Source: Chimonanthus salicifolius
Lineage: Eukaryota > Streptophyta > Magnoliopsida > Laurales > Calycanthaceae
Reading direction: 5' to 3'
DNA: 64,000 nt
NCBI GenBank assembly: GCA_013350335.1
Contig: CM023538.1
Location: forward strand, 63,167,080 to 63,231,079
Positions 23,001 through 34,203 of this stretch are shown here, one piece after another. Every line of letters starts with the position of its first letter. The stretch's first letter is position 1. Both the position numbers and the translations under genes were made by a program. The notes under the pieces were generated by a model. It was given only the letters and a program-made list of their open reading frames with translations, made no database searches and was not told the origin of the DNA.

Positions 23001-26000
23001 GGGGAGAAACTTGTGGATGAATGAGAGTTCCATGTGCTTGTTGGTCATGCTTATCTTTGTTTTATATGGTGGTACAGGGGTTGAACCTTAATGTGATGAG
23101 GTCTTACATCATCACGATTATAGCATACTCGCTTTTTGCATGAAGTCATTTTAGGTAACTCTGTTAAACTTAGATTTCCTTATAAAACAAAGGATTAGGA
23201 GATTATAAGGTAAAAATATGAGCATGTAGGGATTCTTTATGAGTACCGTCATTCTGAAGGTATGCAGACTGGATTTAATGTAGTTTTTGATTGGGTGTGG
23301 ATGTTCTATTTCTTTGTATTGGCATGATTTTGCTCGCCTTCTGGAAATTATGTTGTGCATGCATTATCAGTCTTTTAGTTGTGTCTTATACTCTAGAGTC
23401 TAGACCAATCAAGACACGTCATCATGAACTAACACATTTTTTGACTTTCCTTCCTTAGGAAGTTTCAAGGCTAAGATACGAATTATGCCCACGTCACATG
23501 AAAGAAAGGAAGTTCTGGACGATATATTTTATGCTTGTGAAGAGTCATGTGGCTCCGTAAGTAATTTATCTTTCTGCAGGAAGCAAGCATTTTATATATT
23601 TGCTGATATTGATGGTGTTGTATCCATGGACTGCAGGAACTTATAACTTGAAATAATGTTCTCTCAGATATATCTCTGATGTCTATTACTGATATATACC
23701 GCCTTTAATATTCATATTAAAGTGAAAGAGAGCAAATGAATTTAAACATGGAAGTAATTTTAGTGTTTGTGAGCGTTTGAGACCATGAAATTCATTTTGT
23801 GATCTTTGAGATGGGCTATGTTAATCTGAAAAATCAGGGAGAAGGAAAGTAATGAAGGAAAAAAGGAAGGTTTGAGAGAGAAATAATTCTCTTGTATATT
23901 GGATTTTTGTATCTACAAGGGTATAAGATATATCTTTAAATAGACATACTAATATGCTGAAGAGGAAAGTCAACTTATTATACATATGGTACACACTAAT
24001 ATTATTTGAAACCGTACACCTTATTCTCTAATTTGCACAATTTACATATTTACACGTATTCTACAATACTCCCCCTTAAGCTATAGTATAGATATCGATC
24101 AAGCTCAACTTGCTTAATAAGTCATCAAGGGGTGAACGAGATATAGACTTGGTCACCATGTTTGCAAGATGATCTTTAGACTTAACATGGAGAGTAATGA
24201 TTGTACCAGTTGTAACATGAGAGCAGAGAAAGTGACAATTGACTCCGATGTGTTTTGTTCTTTTATGGAAAACTAGGTTAGGAGTAATATTATTACAGCT
24301 TGATTGTCAAAAAAGCATAATAAATGGTTATGAGGAGGCATATCCTAATTTAGCAAGAAATTGTTGAAACCACAATAACTCACAAGCAGTGTTAGAGGGT
24401 TGAAGTTGTTTCAGTTGTAGCTGCATTGATTCAAACTCATGTTGTGGCACTGTAATAACTTCATCAGATGTGGGTGTAGAGATGGGAGGTGTTTCGGCAT
24501 GACTAGCTTGTTTCAGAAGGGATCATCTACCTTACGTCAGGTGTTGGTGCAGCTTGAAGCAAGAAATCAACAAAATAGTTTTTTTCTTATAATATGTACA
24601 AAATCGATTCCCTTTCTGAGTCTTCTGTCCTTTGGTAGAATTTGTCCATGGAAAAAAAAAATAGTTGTGTCATTCCAATTGGAAGATGAAGGGCTGTTGT
24701 CATTAAGAGCAGAGCAAAATCTGAAGGAACAGGCTGCATAATGACAGTGGCATGCTGTATGACGTGGGACCCTTTTTCATCTTGAAGGACATAATACACC
24801 CAAGTCAGTGGAGGGAGAGGTTGTTGTCCAAAGATTTGAGTACGAATCGGCTCAAATTCAAGGTTAAGACTGCTAATGGCTCAAAGATCAAATTGGGGTG
24901 ACTTTGGTTAGAAAGAAATAAAAGGGTTTTTCAAGGGAAAATCGTTATTGGCAATTCAAGTAATCGATTTAATCAAATTCAGAGCATCCTAGTGGACTTT
25001 GGGATCTAGGACCTATGAGGGGGTGAAGGTCTGGGATATCTGCAGATATTGGGCCTCTGTGGATTCTAGAGAGAGGGCCTTGTCTTCATCTGAGTTGGCC
25101 GCTTGGATCCCTCCTGATCTGGAGCTCCTAAAGCTAAATTTTGATGGCAGTTGTATCTAGGATGGTGGTTTCATAGGGTTTGATGGTGTAATCAAGGATC
25201 ATGCTGCCGTGACTCGTCTATTTTTGCTGGTCCCCGTCCGAACTGCTCAGTTATCGAAGCAGAGTTGCATGCTCTTTGGAGAGGGGTTTTGGAGAAGGGA
25301 GGGTCTAGGAGTTCTTGGGCATTTGGAGGAGTTTTTTTTTTGTATTGGTGGGGGGGCGGTTCTTTTTGGCTAGCCCGGATGTGGCCATTGAAGGTAGTTG
25401 TTTTCATTCAGGAGTTCAGTAGTGATTCGGCCAATATATGTGGGATCAGAGGATGTCCCACTAACATCATTCTTATCCAGGAAGCCATTGAGAAGGAGAA
25501 TCACCACAAAGATAACTATCAAATCTAATAGGAAACCCCATACAAGCAGTTGAGTATAGAAAATGCGATCAAGGTTGTAGATCCAAGCGAAAAACGATAG
25601 TGATCGTTGCAGTTGGTCGTCCCTGAACAGATCTGAAATCTGGTGAAAACGTGGCCCCACAAATCACGATGAGTAGAAGAATCCAATGGGATGTGCACTA
25701 GGGCCCTGGGCAGTTGTGCAGTGCTAGTTTCAAGGGGAACAGAAGGTCCTTAACTCAGATCTGAGGCAAAAACAGCAAAAAACACTGTTCGAAGGCGTCC
25801 CTAATGGATCCCACAAAACACTGAATCCTAGGGCCCAGTAGATGGATGGAAGGAGGGGCCAAAAACGATGATGGTTGGAGTGGGTTTGACGTCTGATGAA
25901 TAGTATCCACTCAGATCTAAGGGAGGAAATTGAAACTGCTGCAAGGGTTTTGTTGCAGACCAAACAAAATCAATGACCTGGGAAGGAGGCGATCCAATCA

Positions 26001-29000
26001 CGATAGGAGAGGACCATAGAAGAGAGGTATCCCAGAATCTGCATTGTGTATTAACACTGATAATGGCATAGCAAAAGCCGAAAAGACTCAGTAATTGAAC
26101 TTGGTTGAGACCATGTTAATGTGAAAAATCAGGGAGAAAGAGAAAGTAATGAAGGAAAAAGAGGAGGATTTGAGAGAAATAATTCAATATTGGATTCCTG
26201 TATCTATAAGGGTACATGGTATGTCTGTAAATAGACATAGTACTATGCAGAATAGGAAAGTCAACTTAATATCGTACAATACACTGTAATCCTATTTGAA
26301 ACAGTACACCATTGCCTAATTTGCACAATTTACATATTTACATGTATTCTACAATAGGCTATTATATACTGGTGTTGGGAGCAATTCATGGGGTAGGGCA
26401 CCATGGATAACCCATGGTTAGGTTCCTTTTCCATTAAAAGTGATTGTAACCATTCCAAACTTGCTATGTTGATGTATGTTTCAAGGATATGAGTGTGAGT
26501 GTCGGATCTATACGGGTGCAAGGTGTTGGACTTGGTAGCCAAGAAAAAAATAGGACAGATGATCTAAATTTGTTTTAAATGAAAATAAGTTGCAAAAATA
26601 AATCTGTCAAAAATAATGTACTACTTTTACTTTAACCAGGCAAGTTCCAAACTTTATTGACATTTTAGTTAGGTTTTAAGAGGAGAAAGTTATAATATTT
26701 TGGTCATCTTGGAAAATAATGTTAAAAAGTAATAGAAGAGTCATAAAAAACAGGTGTGAGTGTTCAACATGGGTTCTAGTGTTCGACATGAGTCCCAAAT
26801 CTGGAAGAGTCCATGCAACATGGAGTAGATGTATAGTATTAATAGTCTATTCTCAAACTTACAGATGGCTAGATCAAACTTTCCCCCATTTGTCGTGTTG
26901 TGTGTGTGTGTGGTTTGGTTTGGGTGGGCCGGCTGCGCTGGGGGCTGCGGCTGGAAATATTCTTTTTCTTCAGTCATTTTAGAGAATGAATGATACTTGT
27001 GTACTTCAGGAGGAAGATGGAAAGGGATTTGCTTTCATTTAGTTTTGGTTGGAAATGGCAATAGATGAGTGGGATGGTAGTAATATTAAAGAAGAGAAAT
27101 CTCTAGCGCAGAACTCATCTTTAGGAAGGAAGCATGAAAAGATGAGTATGGCAGCGCTGGTGCTAGGCTGAATTAACAGGTCTGTTTCTCATATTGAGAA
27201 TGCACATAATCTCTTGCTTGTATTTACTCTTACTCCTTTCTTCTCTAAGACATTTATTGATCTATTACATATGATGGGAGAATGTGGTTTAAAATTCAGT
27301 GATATAGATGCTGATTTGATAGGGTTCGACCATGTACTGGACGGATGCTAGAAAAATATCCCATCCATACTGCATTTGGGTATTTATGTTGAATGTGGCT
27401 CTTTTTAGTACTTCTTTCTTACCCTTCTAGAAATCAGCTACCAGTAGAATCTTTGGTTTCTCACTGGAGACATTTTGAGGAATGTCCACTCTGTATTATG
27501 GTGGCTCCATGATGATTCGTTTTTGGAATACTCAAGGCTTGACTGTGTATTAAACGTTCTCCAGCCTAACATTCTTTTTTAATTTATTCTTTGTCAGAAG
27601 AAAGAAACCTTGATATTTTATTTTTATTTTATTTTTTATTTTTTTGAAAGGAACTCAAATCTTTTGGCTGAATTGATTTCCTTTAAATTTTTTTCCTTTC
27701 TAATTATGGTCTTATAGTTATGAAAAACGGTATATGGAGGAGATTAAACTGAAAGCTCTGGAGCAAGCAAAAGATACAAAAGATGCAAAAGCAAAGGAAA
27801 ATCCACCTGTAAAAACATCACCTGCGATTGAAATGACAGAAACAACCCAACAAAGCAAGCCTTCATCTGCTGAGCAGGACTTGGACGTTTTTCTTTTAGG
27901 TGATCTTGGAAGCAGTGATGAGGGCCCAGGTATATTGTTTGACCATGTTGCTGAAGATGTTACGCTTTCACTGTTCACTTGGTACAGAGGGAGATTACCT
28001 GATAAACAAACAATAAATTGTGTGTCCTGAGTGGTTCATGACTTGAAGCACTTTCGTTTTTTTCCATTGTACATGAAATTTCCCAATGCGGTCTTGCACA
28101 ATGTGCCCCATCTGCATAGTTTTCTGGTGATAAAATCAGGTCATTCTACTCAGCAATGTATTTATGTTGTTGTTGTCTTCTCCACAGTTTCTGACATGAT
28201 TGATCAGCTACTGAGTGGACTAATCTGATTTCTGAGCCGAACAATTCATATGGTGGGCTCATGCAATCCGTGACTTCAATCTTGTACATTTGGCATGTTC
28301 CTGTATAGGTCTGCAAGCAGGCTTGCGAACATTTTTTGCATGTCAGGTTTCTATGAAATGATGATAGGAGTTAGAAAGGAATGCTTTGAGAAGTATGGAA
28401 AAGTGGTCAATGTTTTTATAAACTAGATTGGGCTAGTCATGCAAACTTAGTTTAGCAGGATCTATCAGTGTTCAATTTCTGCTGTGCCTATTCTTTTCAT
28501 CTCCCTTCCCTGTGGAAATTCAGCATTTTGATGTCACCTTTCCCTTGCCAATAATGTCTCCCAAAAATGTCCATGTTTTTAATCAATGCTCTCTCCATAG
28601 TCAATAGGAAACCATCTTCATTTTCCATGCAAAGTGCCAAATGTGCCTTTTAATGTTCAAATGCTTGATATTGTTTTTCCTAAATGGAGCTATCAGATTT
28701 TCTTTTGAGCAGTATATATGACGCTATCAGATAATGCATATTGTTGGTAATCAATAATGACTAACACGTGTATTTTCTTAGTCTTCTCATTCTTTAGGTA
28801 AAGAGAGTTATTTCTTTTATTTGGAACATTGACGACTTAAAACTATTAAAATAAGAAGGAAGTACAAGAGAAGGGATCTAAGTATAGGAGATATACTCAG
28901 AGCCGATGATAAGGAAAAGAAACATAAAAAAGAACAAGAAAAAGTAAGAAATAAATAAAAAATACAACAAAAATCCACCCAACACAACATTCAAATGAAG

Positions 29001-32000
29001 CCTCCAATCCCCAAGTTTTCAAGGCTGGTGAGATGAGAAAAAAAATCCAAAGATGGACTTTGTAATTGAATACCAGCTTTCGCCAAGAAGTTTGCAACAC
29101 AGTTTGTTAATCGAGGTGTATGAGTGAAAGAGACACCACTTAGCCTGCACAACCTTCAAATATCCCTAGCAATACCAATCAGCCTCCATAGCGAGAATTT
29201 TCTATTACTAGCCCAAGAAATGGCATCAGTTGAGTCACCTTCGATAATGAGCTTAGCATTCCTAAACCTGGACCAAACCTAAAGTGCTCTCCTAATTGTC
29301 CTCAGTTCAGCCTCATTAGACTTCATTAACCCAACTGATTCGGAAAAAGCTGCCAACATTCTACCCCTATCGTCATGTAACACACCTTCTATTCCTGCCG
29401 ACCCTTGTTTACCCCTTGCCGCCCCATCAACATTGAAACATGAACCTAGGGAAGGCGCAACCCACTTGGCCAATATCTTTTTAGCTCTACCAACTCCTTT
29501 CCTACACCCATCCCAAGACAAGTAAAAATCCTTAGGTGCAAGACCCCGAAACTTCTTACACACAGACAACCTTCCAATCATTTGCCATTTTGCCCTCTCA
29601 AACACATCTCTAGGGTCTCTTCTCTTTCCTTCAAAGATCCTCCGATTGCGCTCTTTCCAAATAACCCACGAGACAGAGAGTTATTGAATTCTAAATAGGT
29701 AAAGAGAGTTATTTCATTTTCATTTTTTCCTGATTTGCTCCATCTATTGAATTCTAACTTGCAATATTAAGAGCTGGAAAAGTTTCTCCTTACTTTTGTG
29801 AAGTAAATCCCTCCATTCTTAATGCTTGGAAAAAATTCTTAAGAGCCCTAAATTTTAAGAGGCAAAATTAGCCTTAAATTGAATTAGTTCCATATTAATC
29901 CTTTTGTTAAAATATTCTCTTCTTTCCTCTTTATTGCAGTCTTTTCAATTTTAGAAAATGGGCTGTTCATTAGCTGGGTTACTTTGGGTTCTAAGTATCT
30001 ATTGGATTTTTTCAGATGATGGTGATGGTGATGGTGATGGTGATTTTGATGATGATTTCGACAAGATTGTGAGCAACTCAGTAAGAAAGAATAACCATTT
30101 CTTGATATTTATTTTCCTTTGGGTTTAATTTTTCGAGGAATTTTAAGGTTCTGTTTTCAAGAAAAATAGAGCTGTCTGATTTTCTTATTTTTTGCATGAG
30201 GATGGGTGATGGGTTCTTATACCACCTGTCTTATCTGATGCTCATGAAAATGGTACACTGGTCCCATCTCCACTTAAAAAAATGGTTTGTTAATCTGATG
30301 GGTCTCACTGTGGATCCGGGCACCCAAAAATCTCCTTGGTTTTCAGATGAAGACGCTGATTTTTTCCCCTCCTAATTGAATCTGAATGCTAGATTTGTTA
30401 GGCTCGTTTATTTGGGATATCCAAGGTGGATCTTATCCAATCTGAAATGATTAGCATGTATCTGTATGGAAGTTTGCTCCTCAGCTAGCTAGACATTTGT
30501 TGATGCCCAATAGGCAAGGACTAATCTAATTTATTTAACTTGGTGACTTTCTATTCCATGGCCACCAGGATGGTTTGGTCCCACCGACTCTAGAAGTCTG
30601 CGTATGCTAACTTGAGCAGCTTGAGTTCTCATGCTGTAGTTTATACAAAATGTTTTAATGCTGTTGGCTTCTAATAGAGCTGAACTCAGGTAGGCACTTG
30701 CAACATTAAAACTTGTTTTTGAAAGTAGATAAACCTAAAATTAATAGGCCTAGTTGCCTTCCTGTTTAAAACTATGCCCTTGGTCATTCCAAAAATCTAA
30801 ATTTCATTATTAACTACATAAACTCCAAGCACATAGAACAGCAATTAGGCTAGCAATGCTTTATCGTTGAGTATAGGGCAATTAAAGACAAACAAGTAGG
30901 CAAGGCAATGGTAACAAAAACTTTTCAAAAAAAAAAGGGTAATGGTAACAGAATGTGTAACCAAAGATGGATTACATGAGTAATGCTGAAATATAGACAT
31001 AGGAATGAACACATGAGAGAAACGTATGAAATAGTCGTAATTGATGAGAAGATGAGGGAGTCATTTAAGGTGGTTTGGGCACTTTCGTAGGTGTGACTGG
31101 GAATGACCCAAAATGAAAAACCCTTGCAAGTAGAAGGAACTACAAGGGGAGAGAGACCTTTAAAAACAATAGATGGACCGGGTAAAGAAGAATATGATGG
31201 ATTATAGGGTAATGGGGTGTATGGTTTTTGAAGGTAGAAGTCAAAATGGCAACTATAGATAAATGGGATTTGTCACTTTGATGATATGATTAAGATGAAA
31301 GTCCAAGGCTTTAATGGTCACACCCTTTTCTAGTTTCTTGAACTTGTAACTTCCAATTTTTATATTAGGATAGTTCCTGTCTTTTGTAGATGCACCTAAA
31401 CGATCTCTGAGTCTTCCGTGGTTGTCTTACATTGGAGTTGTCAATAGAAAAACCTTGGGGACTCCAATTCCTTTTTACTATGCATTCCTGATGCACTTTT
31501 CTCCTTTTGACTCCAACATCTGTCTTGATATACACGTCTCCATCACATGAACTTGCTGTTGCTGTTTCACAGTGACTCAAAATTCAGCTGTATACAGCGC
31601 CCCACCCATCACCACCCCCACTTAACCCGTGTGAACTAAACCCTGCTTGATCTGACATCAATCCAAATTTTAAAGCCCATTGATCTAATATGATGAAATT
31701 TCACTGTCAAATAAAGTTCAAATTTTGAAGATCTTAAAAAGTATGTCTTCACATATTTGATCAAGATGAAATTTTATAAATAGCATATACTAGCTAGGCC
31801 TTTCCTACTCACCCATCTGTGTTTGCCCAAGGGTTGCCCATCAGGTCGTGTGCATGGAATTCCATGAGCTAGCTGTTGTGTTTGGTTTCTATGGCTCATC
31901 GTCACCGACACATGGAAAAGAAAGATAATGATGCGAAGGGCGTAACTGTGTATCCCTTTTGTTACATGCAGGCTATAGAAAGTGAGGATGAGGATGGGAC

Positions 32001-32034
32001 TTCAAAACAGCAGTCGAACACAACAGCAATGTGA
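20041..32034 (+). CDS. BSD-domain protein with N-terminal 11-residue repeats (six exons)
   Basis: Exons: 20041-20422, 22610-22710, 23459-23556, 27718-27929, 30016-30080, 31972-32034. All junctions are GT-AG and phases agree, giving 921 nt and 306 aa. The start MDLWQRARNFAEEAAKRSQE is followed by five 11-residue amphipathic units (about 11-65). The BSD domain spans about residues 140-200 (DLTEWQAKHATLVLSTVKEV ... FWTIYFMLVKSHVAPYEKRY) with its characteristic Phe-Trp pair. A Lys/Glu-rich linker, SSAEQDLDVFLLGD, and an acidic Asp/Gly tail (DDGDGDGDGDFDDDFDKIV) follow. BSD domains occur in TFIIH p62, synapse-associated proteins and uncharacterised plant proteins. This layout matches the last group, whose function is unsettled. 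Long introns hold LINE and Copia insertions, yet the frame is intact. About 300 bp downstream of the stop is probable 3' untranslated region. Confidence 0.9.
21398..21950 (-). mobile_element. LINE RNase H-like tail in BSD intron 1 (antisense)
   Basis: The minus-strand frame gives WVAPPLGSCKFNVDGAAKG, KPGPAGIGGVLHDGRGRMMA, FSESVGRMESNEAKLWAIRR, GNFVIESDSTNAIS. This is the RNase H domain (FNVDGA...G.GGV..D; E..A...; ESDS) found at the end of plant L1-type LINEs. The 5' part is missing and the left end is rearranged (a ctcctaaactc motif recurs there). It is closely related to the copy at 28815-29695. Confidence 0.82.
23814..23818 (+). repeat. Target-site duplication, left flank of the Copia element
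   Basis: Five bases ggcta directly abut the left LTR and recur at 26357-26361 directly abutting the right LTR. Five-base duplications are expected for LTR retrotransposons and fix the limits of this one. Confidence 0.75.
23819..24068 (-). repeat. Left LTR (3' LTR of the minus-oriented Copia element)
   Basis: About 250 bp, aligned along its whole length with 26114-26356. By eye roughly four in five bases match, with small indels. The polypurine tract lies just inside at 24069-24077. Confidence 0.85.
24850..25385 (+). mobile_element. LINE RNase H fragment nested in the Copia element
   Basis: Plus-strand frames give KVWDICRYWASVDSRERALS, LAAWIPPDLELLKLNFDGSC, FIGFDGVIKDHAA and, after a frameshift, FAGPRPNCSVIEAELHALWR. 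This is an L1-type LINE RNase H domain. It interrupts the Copia gag region, so it inserted after, or was recombined into, the LTR element. It is a different family from the two antisense LINE tails in the same gene. Confidence 0.72.
26114..26356 (-). repeat. Right LTR (5' LTR of the minus-oriented Copia element)
   Basis: Partner of 23819-24068. Inside it, the minus strand continues TGGTCTCAACCAAG, which resembles but does not match the TGGTATCAGAGC primer-binding site typical of Copia elements. The duplication ggcta follows at 26357-26361. Confidence 0.85.
26525..26640 (+). repeat. Dispersed repeat, copy 2 (first copy near 4.0 kb)
   Basis: Shares GTTGGACTTGGTAGCCAAG, a TTTTAAATGAAAATAAG block and AAAATAATGTACTAC with 3955-4095, in the same order. 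It lies in BSD intron 3, right of the Copia element. Class unknown. Confidence 0.55.
28815..29695 (-). mobile_element. 5'-truncated LINE with 20-bp target-site duplication in BSD intron 4
   Basis: Flanked by identical 20-base copies of taggtaaagagagttatttc at 28795-28814 and 29696-29715. On the minus strand it encodes WVAPSLGSCFNVDGAARGKQ, IEGVLHDDRGRMLAAFSESV, SNEAELRTIRRAL and then LVNCVANFLAKAG near its 3' end, so RNase H and the end of the ORF are present and everything upstream is lost. Long duplications and 5' truncation are typical of LINE target-primed insertion. A one-base deletion breaks CKFNVDGA to CFNVDGA relative to the intron-1 copy. Confidence 0.88.
31005..31300 (+). mobile_element. 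RTE-type LINE C-terminal remnant
   Basis: Frames in series give DEKMRESF, then a frameshifted LRWFGHF-like block, then VEGTTRGERPLKTID, followed by a GATATGATTAAG-like tail. This is the end of plant RTE-clade reverse-transcriptase ORFs (MRENRLRWFGHV...R...GRPK.TW). It is heavily decayed and sits in BSD intron 5. Confidence 0.6.
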
Positions 32035-32399
32035 ATCCTATCTATTTGATCGGGTCCTCGTTACAAGTGTTTAAGAATGCTCAAGGGATGAAAGCTTGAA
32101 AGGATTGATGATGCAAATACATGGGGCAGGTGATTCTTCTTTTGTCTATTGGGTGGATGCTTCAGGCAGCACAACTGTTTTTTCATTCATTGGTACTGGT
32201 AGAGATTTTCAATTAATGTCCAGGCTGCAAGGGAAGGAAGAAATGTAGGTAGCCAAATTTCCTATGTTCTTTTTATGATTTCTGTGAATGTTGATTGTTG
32301 GATTGTTAAGCCCTATCTTCCTGTGTAACTTGACCTTTCTCTTTTGCCCCATATAGTGAACTAGTTTTTCTATTTTGCTTTTGATAAAATTTGTAAATA

Positions 32400-32595
32400 A
32401 CCCGTGAGGGTTGGCTTGACGGTTCAGAACCCCAATAAACTGTAGGAGGTTCTGAGTTCAAGTCTCACTCTCAACATTTAAGGGCCACTCTCCCTATTTT
32501 TACCTTATGGGTGGATAGAGAAGTTTGCATATGTCCTAATGACTTAGTTAAGTGCTCTAAGAGGCTTGGACTCCTTGGACTTCAAAAAAATAAAT
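32400..32595 (+). mobile_element. tRNA-derived SINE, copy 1, with 13-bp target duplication
   Basis: Starts with an A-box-like GTTGGCTTGACGGT (about 32410-32423) and a B-box-like GTTCAAGTCTC (32456-32466), as in Pol III SINE promoters, and ends in an A-rich tail. It is flanked by identical aaatttgtaaata at 32387-32399 and 32596-32608. The same family recurs at 58328-58524 and, inverted, at 56882-56992. It lies about 370 bp past the BSD stop codon. Confidence 0.82.
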
Positions 32596-32608
32596 AAATT
32601 TGTAAATA

Positions 32609-34203
32609 GGTTAAATTACACTGAAATCTACAAAATTTAATCAAAATTTCTGAAATCTGACTAAATTTTCTATAGTGATGAATAGAGGACTTTAGCATTT
32701 AACTAAATTTTGAATTACAACACGATTTAAAATTATAATTGTTTGAAAAAAAATCTAACCATTTTAGGTCATGTAACAAATAATTTGTAATTTTCTAAGA
32801 TGTTTAATGAAATTATTTTACATATTTATATTTGATTAATGAGTTTCTTTATGCACTCTTCCATGAGGCCCGTCATTTATACTCGTCTACGTAAAGTCCA
32901 CATGTGACTATATTGATGGATATAGTGGAAATATCTAAACTTGTATATTAGATTTTATCAAAAATTAGATTAGTTGGATAAAAAACTTATATTTGTGATC
33001 CGTATAGATTACAAATTTCATATTCCCACTGTTGTATTTTAATTGTCTTATTTTTAAAATTTGAATTTTTAAGGAAGGGTTCTTAAACGGCTTATTAATT
33101 TCTTTTCAACGTGCTGTAACTCTCCTGAGATATATATGGGACAACTAAATTGAGACTAAGACAATTTTTTATATTTAATGATAAGTGTAATTTAGATTGG
33201 AGTTGACTTAAATAAAATGTAAGTGTAATTAAATTCTATAAATTTATTTTGTGAAAATTTATGTTTTATAAATTGTTGGCATAATTCTATTCGAGAGTTA
33301 TGCTTCATTTAAAATTTCTATTGGGCTTTTGTTAGAAATTGTGTGAGGCTCTTAAGATTTTCAATTTTCTTGAGTTTGAAAAATTCTTTTAAAGTAAATC
33401 ACATTAAAGAAAACCAACCTTGGCAAGATCTAAAATTTATCTTTTGAAGAGAACTAAATCGAATCATTTAAAAAAAAAAAATTGGATTTTCCTCTAAATT
33501 AGCCTTCAATAACCAAATTTCCATAACATATTTTCTTGAATTTTATAATTTTATTTAAATTAAAATCACAATCTTCATTATCTTCTCACATAGTAAGAGA
33601 GGTGGTAACAAATGGAATTAGTAATGATGGTTTTACTAAGAATTGGAACTCAATGGAATTGATAGTAACCTATACGACCGAATCACATAAAGATTGGACT
33701 TAGTAATAATGAGTTTTCAATTTTGATAGGAATCACATGATAGGATTAGTATTAATGGGTTTTTAATTTTCTAACGATAGGAATTTGTCAATCAATTTTT
33801 AGTTTTCTAATTAAAATAAGAGTTAATAAAGTTAATTTTTCACACGACCATTTGATTTCGTGTATTTATAGGATTAATCTTTATCTCTAATATGGAGTGA
33901 AAATATCCATGTTATAAAAAAATTCAATATCTAATTAAAATATATAATAAGAATTTATTTGACAGTTGTTTAAAAGTGTTTTTTAACATTAAACAAAAAT
34001 AAAAGGTAGGATAAAGTAAATAGATATTACTGCGATAAACAGTGAAAAATAGAAAGAGGGTTCGAACTTCGAACAATTGGAGGCCCAACAAGCAGACTGC
34101 AGTCGGGTCGGAAGTCGGAACTCCGCATCCAACCAAATCGAATCGGGTCCCCTGTAGACTCGACCCGTTTACATCCTCGATCGGGTTTGCTGCTCTCGCA
34201 TAG
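32609..34203. other. AT-rich spacer upstream of the oligopeptidase gene
   Basis: No coding sequence recognised. GC content rises after about 34040, where the 5' untranslated region and promoter of the peptidase gene should lie. There are no clear repeats. Confidence 0.45.

Larger units (their letters stand above)
23819..26356 (-). mobile_element. Internally deleted Ty1/Copia LTR retrotransposon in BSD intron 3
   Basis: About 2.5 kb bounded by two similar LTRs (23819-24068 and 26114-26356) and a perfect 5-bp duplication ggcta. It is oriented on the minus strand: a polypurine tract (aagggggag in reverse) abuts the left LTR, and conceptual minus-strand protein next to it reads ERTKHIGVNCHF, HVKSKDHLANMVTKSI, DDLLSKLSLIDIYTIA, the C-terminal end of Copia RNase H. 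Near 25385-25460 a gag start is visible (SDPTYIGRITTELLNENNYL). Protease, integrase and most of the reverse transcriptase are gone, and a LINE fragment in the opposite direction lies between the gag and pol pieces. Both LTRs begin TATTGTAG rather than the usual TG. It is an old, non-autonomous insertion. Confidence 0.85.

Noticed and set aside
32400..32470. Possible tRNA gene from A- and B-box-like motifs
   Set aside because: No cloverleaf can be drawn, and the unit is 195 bp with an A-rich tail and target duplications, so it is a SINE.
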